Assembly (NCBI RefSeq): GCF_016906535.1
Contig: NC_057378.1
Coordinates: 124,001-188,000 of the forward strand
DNA: 64,000 nucleotides
Origin: Rhizoctonia solani
Taxonomy: Eukaryota; Basidiomycota; Agaricomycetes; Cantharellales; Ceratobasidiaceae
Direction of reading: 5' to 3'
The position numbers and the translations under genes are program-made. The stretch's first letter is position 1. Each line of letters begins with the position of its first letter. The notes under the pieces are model-generated. The model did not search any database. It was not told the DNA's origin and was given only the letters and a program-made list of their open reading frames with translations. This document shows, piece after piece, positions 55,914-64,000 of the stretch.

Positions 55914-56690
55914 TGTCGTAGACACAGTCGATACCAGGGAATTTATCCCCATTTTCTCGGATTTAAACAAAGACAAACGGACAACATTTTCGATCACGTG
56001 ACTTCGGCGCCTATATCATACGCTAAGCGCCGAGCCACGTCCCCTTCCGCGCTTACCTCAGCACACGTAGCCACCTCCACCTGATGACATCACTATGACA
56101 CGTCAGTGACACGTATGCATGAGTAAGGCCAACTGCGGAGCGGGGTTCTTATTGGATTACATATTGGATATGATGTATTTGTAATTAGTTACTCTGTAGA
56201 ATATATAAGGAGGCCAACCGACCATGGTAACACCCAGGTCGATTACCTCTTGTTGCATCCCCACTACTGTACAAGGGCCTTAAGCCCAGTAAACCACTTA
56301 GCTACTTAGTTTACACCGCCTTAAGCGGCTTTCTCGCTGTAGTTACATAGCTGGTCATCGCCCTTACGGCCTTGGTCATTGTAGTATAGCTGGTCGTTGC
56401 CGTAGGATAGCTTGCCGCCGCCTTACGCGGTTCTCTACTTAGATACATCCGGCCGCAAGCGCCTTCCTCCTCAACGTCCTTACAGACGTCTAGGACACTA
56501 GGTAATCGACCTTACGTTGGTTGCAAACCGTTCTGCACCCACCCCTACTAAGCTCCAACCCCCGAGAAGGATACCTGTACTAGCACGAGTGAAAACACGT
56601 GATTGGACTCCCTTTTCAGCTGGAATAATCAAAGAGCTGTCAGTCCCACGTAGTAACGAATTGCTATAAGGCAGGCTATCCCTATCGCCC
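55914..56690 (+). mobile_element. LTR D of another Ty3/gypsy element (approximate)
   Basis: Begins near TGTCGTAGACAC, directly after truncated LTR C. It contains CACGTGAC, a TATA-like GAATATATAAGG at about 56199, and a series of 'cgccttaagcgg'-type short inverted repeats. The end is set near the CCCGCATACCAC motif at 56688, which also follows LTR B. Confidence 0.5.
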
Positions 56691-57147
56691 GCATACCACC
56701 GGTCACCGCACCCCTTGTCAGCGGAACTAGTCAGCAGATCCACCCGCTTGCAGAAAACCCGTTCCACATCACGCCCGTACACGGCAGTTGATTGGTCAAT
56801 AGGGACTGTCCAACGCTAGGCGGTTGACGCAAGTTCTTAGCGCCAGAACAAGAAAGCGACCCATAAGCCCTGTTATAGGCACCATCCTCCCCCCCCCTTT
56901 GCCCACCATTACGTCACGCACCCCCTCTTGCGCTTCCTCCCGCGCCTCCCAACGCGCCACTTCCCACCAAGGCCGCTCATATCCCCATGAGATGGCAACC
57001 CGTTCCCGGAGCACCGCTCGTCCCCAATCCCCTCTTGATCAAGGAGAGCTGGGACCCTCTCTTCCGGCAACCGCCGATGAGTCAGGGAGCCTCGAACCAG
57101 AGGTTTACGGGGAAATATCCCTCAGCCGTGCAATCTCCCTCCTCCTG
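56691..57147 (+). pseudogene. Leader and truncated gag N-terminus of element 4
   Basis: The leader shares the GTTGAT...AACGCTAGG...TTAGCG block with elements 1 and 2. An ATG at 56992 opens MATRSRSTARPQSPLDQGEL and continues to SLSRAISLLL, a gag N-terminus, before LTR A cuts in at 57148. The rest of the element is absent here. Confidence 0.6.
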
Positions 57148-57708
57148 TGTCGTGCACCACTGTAAGGTGGGCACACGCTAGTGGGGTCGGGCGCTTAAGG
57201 CCGTACTACTACAAACAACAAGGTGATCTACTACTAGACTAGGCTATCCTAATACCAATTAAGGCGGTCTACTGTCTATGCTACTGTGAGGGGGCCGTAG
57301 GCCTGGGAGGTGTGACAAGTTAATCAAGGGGGTGGTGCGTCAGCTGAACTACTGGGGGCCGGCTACTTAGCTGGCTGGTGCCTCCTCAATGGGTATGAGA
57401 CAAGGTAAAATCGACTTGGGGTTTCCCAGCGATTTTCCTGCTGTATATATAGACAAGAGCACGCTATCTACATGGTCTGTGCTTGTGAGAAAAGAAGAGT
57501 CTGTGTGAGAAAGGAAGTGTGCTGCGGGCTGCGCAGAAGCGTGGATTACTCCTAAGCGCCCTTGGCACGGCATCTCGGCGCGGCATCTCGGCATAACAAG
57601 CGCCAAGATCACGTGATCAAAAAACATAAGATACAAGGTTCGGAAAAAATACTAAAAATAAGAGAAAAATCATGCGAGTTCAATGGTATATGTAAGGAGG
57701 TTATAACA
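57148..57708 (-). mobile_element. LTR A: left (3') LTR of element 2
   Basis: 561 bp with TG...CA ends (on the plus strand TGTCGTGCACC to TATAACA). The U3 side (right) carries 'ggaggttataaca', the CACGTGAT block and a TATATATAG box near 57445. A C8 run next to its right end is the polypurine tract on the element strand. Confidence 0.85.
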
Positions 57709-57720
57709 TTGCCCCCCCCT
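57709..57720 (-). promoter_or_regulatory. Polypurine tract of element 2
   Basis: On the minus strand AGGGGGGGGCAA directly precedes the LTR start TGTTATAACC. This is the position and composition expected for plus-strand priming. The same tract recurs beside LTR B at 63091-63102. Confidence 0.7.
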
Positions 57721-60700
57721 TAAAGGCTCTTGGCGGAGTCACAAGCCTTTTTCAGTCGTGATCTATTAAAGCAACGGATTTCTTCTTGACTGTGCTCCAG
57801 TAGTTCCTCTGGCTCCCAGGAGTTGTCTTCTGGGCCGTACCCTTTCCATTTGATCAGATAAAACCACCTTCCTTGTTGCCTCTTGGAATCTATGATCTGT
57901 TCCACCTCATATTCCTCCTCTCCTTCTATTGTTTCAGGGGGGGGACGATCCGGAAAAGGTTGACTTGGGGATTCATGCGTTTTGGATAGTAATCCTACGT
58001 AGAATACGTCATGAATTTTCAGAGTATCTGGTAGTTTGAGGCGGTACGCGTGGCTGGAGATTTTTTCAACGACTTTGAACGGTCCTAGCCGTTTGGGGTC
58101 CAGCTTGTTGGAATTTGTTCTAAGTTCTACGTTTTTTCCGTCCAGCCAAACCTTCTTGCCCACTGAGTATTCTGGTACCACTCCTTTTGTGCCTATCATG
58201 CGTTCTTTGGTCATCCTGAGTGCTGACTCCGCCTCTTGCCATTCTTGTGCTAGTGTATTGGCCACTTGATCGGCTTCTGGGACGTTGGCAGGGACATTGG
58301 ACGGATTCATGACCGGATTTCTTCCATAAACCAATTCAAAAGGGGTTCTTCCGGTGGCGGAATGCTTTGCGTTATTGTAGGCGTATTCCGCTAATGGCAA
58401 CCAGATGGCCCAGTCCAAGTGGTCGGCGGCAACATACAATCTGAGGTAGAATTCTATGAACTGGTTCACCCTTTCTGTTTGGCCGTCTGATTCCGGGTGG
58501 TAGGCTGAGGAGAAGGCCGGATTGATTCCAAGGCGTTGGTACAGTGCCCTTAGGAATTTCCCCGTGAACGTGGTTCCGCGGTCTGAGACTGTCTTGACTG
58601 GTAGCCCGTGTAACTTCCAAACGTGGGTGATGAATAGTTCTGCTAGGCCCTTGGCTGTGACCTTCTTCGTGGTTGGGATGAAGTGGCCAAACTTGGAGAA
58701 GGAGTCAATCACAACTAAAATTGCATCGTACCCGTTAGACTTGGGGAATCCCGTGATGAAGTCATAGGATATTGTGTGGAAGGGGAACGGCGGGACTTCT
58801 AAGGGTTTCAGGGAAATGACGGGGCGTGCGCGCGACGGTTGGCTTGGCAGGTGGGACAGCATTCTACCCATTCCTTAGCAGATGACTTCATTCCTGGCCA
58901 CCAGTAGTTGCGGCTCAAGAGTTCTAGGGTTCTTTGTTGCCCGGGGTGTCCTGCCAGGGGGAGTCGTGGAATTCCCTTAGCAATCGTTCCTTCAAAGGTT
59001 CTGAGTCCGGGACCACTAGTTTTCTGCGGTACCATAGGAGGTCTTCTTCCCAATTGTAGTCCCTATAGGCTTTTCGGATGGAGGGAGGCGCGTCGTCTGC
59101 ATCTTCTGTCAGGAATGTGATGATGGTTCTAGTGATGGGTCATCCCTGAGTTTGGTGCGGATTTCCGTGACGATTTCAAGTTCCTCTTCCAATGTGTTGG
59201 CAAATACTTCCGCTGGTAACATGACTTCTGGTTCTGCAGGCGTATCTACGTAATCGGACCTTCTGAAGGTTTGGGCCTGCATCCAATATTCCAGGTTCCT
59301 ATGATCCGTGAAGACTTGTATTGGTCTATTTGTTGCTTCCAGGAAAATGCGCCATTCTTCTAATGCCTTAATGATAGCTAGAAGTTCCTTGTCGTGCGTA
59401 TCATAGTTAGCTTCAGCGCCTGAGAAGGACTTGGACATATATGCAATCGGGTGAAGCCGGTTGTCCTCCCCTTGTTGACTCAGTATGGCTCCCATAGCTA
59501 CCCTGATGCGTCTGTCTCTAGGTAGTAAGGTAGATCTGGGTTGGAATGAATGAGGACGGGCAATTGGGTAACAAGGGACTTCAATTTCTGGAATGCTTCT
59601 TCCCCTAGGTTACCCCATGACCAAGGGGTTTCCTTCCGTGAGATTATGCAGGGGACGTGCAACGGAGCTAAAATTGGGAATGAATCGGCGGGGTAGTTGA
59701 CGAATCCTAGGAAGGCCTGACCTGTTTTGACCGTTTTGGGAGTGGGCCATGTTGTGACGGCTTCTATTTCTTCTGGTCCATTGAGAAGCCGGAGGAGATA
59801 ACAATGCCTAGGTAGTCAACCGTAGTAACGTGGAAATGGCACTTTGATAACTTGCAAAACAGCTGGTTCTTTAGTAATCGCAATAGCACTTCTCTGACAT
59901 GGCTTGGGTGGTCTTCTGGGTTTTCCAAGAAAATGAATGTCATCCAAGTAGATTACTACTGTTACGTCAATTAGATCCCTGAACAGGTTGTTCATGAAGT
60001 GCTGGAATGCTGCGGGGGCATTGGTAAGGCCAAGGGCATGACTAAGTACTCGAAGAGGCCATATTTGGTTCTAAAGGCCGTTTTCCATTCGTCGCCTTCT
60101 TTGATGCGCACATTATTGTACCCCCAGCGGAGATCTAACTTCGTGAATAGCTTGGCGTTCCGCAGTTTAGCCATGAGGTCATCCTGTCTGGGGAGTGGGT
60201 AGACGTTTTTGTGGGGGTGACTTTGTTGAGCTTTCGTAATCCATGACAAGCCTAAGGGAACCATCGGCCTTTTTGACAAACATGACAGGGGCTCCAGCAG
60301 ATGAGGTACTGGGCGGATCTTGCCCGTGGCTAGTTCTTCATTGATGTGCTGTTTGAGGGCCTTGGATTCCGCGTCCGTCATACCGTATATGGGACCTGGG
60401 GACAATTTGGCGTCTGGAACAAGGTCTATGGATATATCATACTCCCTGTGTGGGGGAGGACCTTAAATTCTTCTTTGCCAAATACTCTAGCAAACTCATG
60501 GTATTGAGGGGGGAGGTCTGCTAGGGGGTCTGGGTCTGCCTCCTCTTCGGCAATCTGTATCTGTTCAGGGAATGTGACTAATCCCTGTTGCCAGTTGATA
60601 AGAGGCTTCTGTTGTTAACCATGTCATGCCTAGAATAGCCGGGGTGTTGCCTATGGGGCAAACAAGGAAGGGAATGGAGTGGGAGTGGCCATTGGCCGAC

Positions 60701-60930
60701 CGTGAGGTGAACCTGGTGCCAAATGCGACCAGTCTGTGATATAGTACCGTCTAACATCCTCACAACTCGCGGATTTTCGAGTTGGGTTTTTGGGATTTTC
60801 AATTTTTCAACCACGGGGGAGATGAAGTTTGATGTTGCTCCGGAGTCTATGAGTGTTCTGAGGGGTTCTGCCGGGGAGTTCTGGACGTATAGATCGATAA
60901 TAATAGGGGTTTCTTATTTGAGTCTAAAGC
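57720..60930 (-). pseudogene. Broken Ty3/gypsy chromodomain pol (element 2)
   Basis: Pol is split over several frames on the minus strand. The longest part (58871-57720, 383 codons) holds the integrase core (TVSDRGTTFTGKFLRALYQ, YHPESDGQTERVNQFIEFY) and a C-terminal chromodomain (EEEYEVEQIIDSKRQQGRWF, LIKWKGYGPEDNSWEP). Upstream pieces are the integrase zinc finger (59053-58808, HPGQQRTLELLSRNYWWPG), RNase H (59495-59109, NYDTHDKELLAIIKALEEW), a short linking piece (59804-59610), RT (60405-59992, [20 protein letters not shown], frame lost at the following motif) and a protease-region piece (60814-60578). Repeated one-base shifts make it non-functional. Chromodomains of this type target integration to heterochromatin. 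Confidence 0.85.
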
Positions 60931-60949
60931 AAGGGATACAAATTCAAAA

Positions 60950-62250
60950 CTATCTACTAAATTGTCCATTTTTGGAGTCAGGGGCTTGGCAGCAGTCCTC
61001 GACCTCAATCTTTTCCCGACTCAACGTCCTCGGCAACCTTAGCCACTTCTTTGACTGTGGCTTTCCATCCGTTGGGACATTGCTTGATTCCATGTCCCTT
61101 TTGGCCGCACTTGACACAGAGGCCAGACGCGCGCAGCGATCCCTTTCTTCCGGGGTGACGTAATTGGGGTCTTCTGATAGACGGACCCGTTGAGTAGTGG
61201 TGGTGGAAGTAGTGGCCATGGTGGCCGGGATTTGGCAGGCGCCTTCTTGGGGCGGTTCTCCTCGTTTTTGCGGCGGATGTTTCAATTTTTATGGAGGCCG
61301 CGAAAATCGCCTCGAGTTTGTTGGGAACGCTATCCTTGGTTGACAGCAATTCCTTGACTTTCCAGTGGAGGCCTTGCGTGAACTGCGCGATGTAGGCTTC
61401 CTCGTTCCAGTCGAGCTCCGCCATGAGGTTGCGGAACTCCGTTACATACTCAGCGGTCGTGGTGACTTGGGAGAGCGCGGCTATTTTTCTGGCGGCCGCT
61501 CGCTTGGCATTGGGTCAGCAAATGCCTCCTTGAATTTGCCTGTCAGGGCCTGGATGGTGGTGGGGGGGTTGCCCTTGCCCTTGATGATTTCCCAATGATG
61601 GGGAGAGCCCAGTCGGCGGCCTTGTCTGTCATGTGGTATAAAATCCACACAACCATCTGCTCTTCTTCGTCAAATTGATCGCGGTGGAGAGCTACCCACA
61701 GCATCATCCGTCAAGCCACTGAGTGGCCTTTCGTCCCCTGGTGTCACCCTTATAGGTCGGGAAGGTCCATCTTGGGTCTTTTTACACTGGACCCTGCATC
61801 GAAGGGGGTGAGGGACCCCAGGTGCCTTCTAGGCGTTCCTTGAGGCTCTTTTTTGGGAGCACTTGGTTCTTCTTCCTCCTCAGAGTCAAACCCTGTACCC
61901 CTTGAAGGGCGGAAGGGGCCTTGAGCCCAGGTCTAATCGTGCCTGGAGTGTGGGTTTCCCCTCCTGAGTGGGTAGGAGGGGTGACAGGCCCAGTCGATGG
62001 GCCAGGCTTGGTTTGGGCTCCGCCCTGGTCCTTGTCACCAACGAGGTCGTTGGTTTCCTTGCATATGGCGGTGAGCTGTGTGATTTGCTCGCCTTGTGAA
62101 TTGATTTTGTCCTGCAAGGACCTGACTGTGGCTGTGAGGGCTGTGATAGCCTTGAGGAGAGCGGCAAGGGTCGGCTCCGGTTCCATTCCTGGCAGGTCTC
62201 GCGGAGTGGGAGATGGGCTGCAAGTGGGTGGTTGGGAATGGGATGGAATG
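60950..62250 (-). pseudogene. Broken Ty3/gypsy gag (element 2)
   Basis: The N-terminal part (62186-61782) begins MEPEPTLAALLKAITALTAT and has a coiled-coil stretch (SLQDKINSQGEQITQLTA); the frame continues upstream without a stop for a short way. A second part (61424-61005) has AYIAQFTQGLHWKVKELLS and a CCHC knuckle, CVKCGQKGHGIKQCPNGW. The stretch between is shifted. Related to but clearly diverged from the element 1 gag. Confidence 0.8.
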
Positions 62251-62534
62251 GAGCGGCGGCTGGAGCGGCTGGTAGGACGGGAATATGAGGGACGCCAGAG
62301 CGTGTGGATGGAATGATTGAGACGGCGTGGGGGTGAAGTTGCCTATATCAGGACTTATGGGCGGTTTTTGTGCAGAGTGTGAACGCTAAACCCGCGTCAG
62401 ACACCTAGCATTGAACTATCCCTACAACAAATCAACAGATCTGGCGATCGTGATATGAGGGTTTTTAGCAAGCGGTGAATCAGCTGTCTAGGGTCGCTAT
62501 CTGCTGTGTTCCGGCAAAACACGTGGTATGCGGG
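62251..62534 (-). other. Leader of element 2
   Basis: Untranslated leader between LTR B and gag on the minus strand. It starts CCCGCATACCACGTG directly after the LTR and contains the conserved GTTGAT...AATGCTAGG...TTAGCG block. Confidence 0.6.
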
Positions 62535-63090
62535 TGTCGTACGCCAACTGTAAGGTTGGAGTACACGCTAGTGGGCGGGCTTATGGCCGTACTACTACAG
62601 ACACTGCTTACGTAACTATGTATCTAGGCTATACTATTACCGCTTAGGGCGGCCTACTACTGCTATACTACTGCGAGGGGGCCTTAGGCCTGGGAGGTGT
62701 GGTGAGTAAAGTATGGGGGTAACTTCTAATGACTAAGGGGCCGGCTACTTAGCTGGCTGGGTGATCCTCCTCAATGAGTATGAGACGAGGTAAAATCAAC
62801 TTGGTGTCTCAAGCGATTTCCCTGCTGTATATATAGACAAAGCGCACTATCTACATGGTCTGTGCGCGTGAGAGAAAGAAGTAACTAAGACAAATGAGAA
62901 GCGTGCTGGGGGCTGCGCAGAAGCGTGGATTTCTCCTAAGCGCCCTTGGCACGGCATCTCGGCGCGGCATCTCGCATAATAAGCGCCGAGATCACGTGAT
63001 CGAAAAACATAAGATACAAGGTTCGGAAAAAATACTAAAATAAGAGAAAAATCATGCGAGTTCAATGGTATATGTAAGGAGGTTATAACA
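62535..63090 (-). mobile_element. LTR B: shared by elements 2 and 3
   Basis: 556 bp with TG...CA ends. On its left is the leader and gag of element 2, so it is that element's 5' LTR. On its right is a polypurine tract and the 3' end of another pol, so it is also the 3' LTR of element 3. A single LTR therefore joins two internal regions. Confidence 0.85.
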
Positions 63091-64000
63091 TTGCCCCCCC
63101 CTTAAAGGCTCTTGGCGGAGTCACAAGCCTTTTTCAGTCGTGATCTATTGAAGCAATGGATTTTCTTTTTGACTGTGCTCCAGTAGCTCTTCTGGTTCCC
63201 AGGAGTTGTCTTCTGGTCCGTACCCTTTCCATTTGATCAGATAAAACCACTTTCCTCGTTGCCTCTTGGAATCTATGATCTGTTCCACCTCGTTCCTCCT
63301 CTCTTCTATTGTTTCAGGGGGAGGACGGTCCGGAAAAGGCTGACTTGGGGATTCATGTGCTTTGGATAGTAACCCTACATAGAATACGTCATGAATTTTC
63401 AGAGTAATCGGTAGTTTGAGGCGGTACGCGTGGCTGGAGATCTTTTCAACAACTTCAATGGTCCTAGCCGTTTGGGGTCCAGCTTGTTGGAGTTTGTTCT
63501 AAGTTCTACGTTTTTTCCGTCCAGCCAGACCTTCTCGCCCACTGAGTATTCTGGTACCACTCCTTTGTGCCTATCATGCGTTCTTGGTCATCCTGAGTGC
63601 TGACTCCGCTTCTTGCCATTCTCGTGCTAAGGTACTGGCTACTTGATCAGCTTCTGGGACGTTGGCAGGGATATTGGACGGATTCATGACTGGGTTTCTT
63701 CCGTAAACCAATTCAAAAGGGGTTCTTCCGGTGGAGGAATGCTTCGCGTATTGTAGGCGTATTCTGCTAATGGCAACCAGGTGGCCCAGTCCGAGTGGTC
63801 GGCGGCAACATATGATCTGAGGTAGAATTCTATGAACTGATTCACCCTTTCTGTTTCTTCCGTAAACCAATTCAAAAGGGGTTCTTCCGGTGGAGGAATG
63901 CTTCGCGTTATTGTAGGCGTATTCTGCTAATGGCAACCAGGTGGCCCAGTCCGAGTGGTCGGCGGCAACATATGATCTGAGGTAGAATTCTATGAACTGA
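63091..64000 (-). pseudogene. 3' end of pol, element 3 (runs off the window)
   Basis: Closely parallel to 57720-58500 in sequence: the same integrase tail and chromodomain region with many small deletions and frame breaks (for example a shortened 'cctcgttcctcc' where element 2 has a longer acidic run, and a lost base at 63750). The open piece 63936-63574 reads PLAEYAYNNAKHSSTGRTPF twice because of the tandem duplication. Confidence 0.8.
63701..64000. repeat. 159-bp tandem duplication within pol of element 3
   Basis: The segment from 'ccgtaaaccaattc' at 63701 to about 63859 restarts at 63860 and continues to the window end, an offset of 159 bp. The copies differ by one T (GCGTATT against GCGTTATT). 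The junction lies in a TTTCTGTTTC stretch. Confidence 0.9.

Overview
The window looks like nuclear DNA of a filamentous basidiomycete. Genes carry many short GT-AG introns, mostly 45-70 nt. The families present (AA12 quinoprotein, GH131, PL4, cyanovirin-N-homology lectin, F-box-like protein, chromodomain Ty3/gypsy elements) fit an Agaricomycete, and the gene mix recalls plant-associated Rhizoctonia/Ceratobasidiaceae. That placement is inference from family recall; no search was run. All splice models were read by eye from reading frame and splice signals.

Left part (1-8.3 kb): repeats. An 83-bp minisatellite of about 33 units runs from about 3.05 to 5.72 kb. Every unit carries an E-box/CDEI-like palindrome and a second palindrome whose 3-nt centre is CAA or TTG. 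The array really starts at 1806: a 1.2-kb DNA transposon with terminal inverted repeats and an 8-bp target duplication sits inside its first unit and carries a spliced gene of unknown function. LTR debris follows the array.

Genic middle (8.3-48.1 kb): a secreted AA12-type sugar dehydrogenase, a secreted S8 subtilase with PA domain, an F-box-like protein, a WD40 protein on the minus strand, a gene-poor stretch of about 8.5 kb holding a giant near-perfect inverted repeat (316-bp arms, 64-nt loop), then GH131, an SDR, a PL4 rhamnogalacturonan lyase and a CVNH lectin with a one-base frameshift. A large Byr4/Bfa1-like cytokinesis regulator follows, with two apparent missing bases in C runs. After it come two paralogous small tail-anchored proteins and a small unresolved spliced gene. 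Five of the genes encode predicted secreted proteins, four of them likely to act on plant polymers or proteins.

Right part (49-64 kb): nested Ty3/gypsy elements. Element 1 (plus strand) has complete gag and a nearly complete pol, cut off by a foreign LTR. Two further LTRs and a gag stub follow. Element 2 (minus strand, broken gag and chromodomain pol) shares its right LTR with element 3, whose pol end runs off the window and contains a 159-bp tandem duplication.
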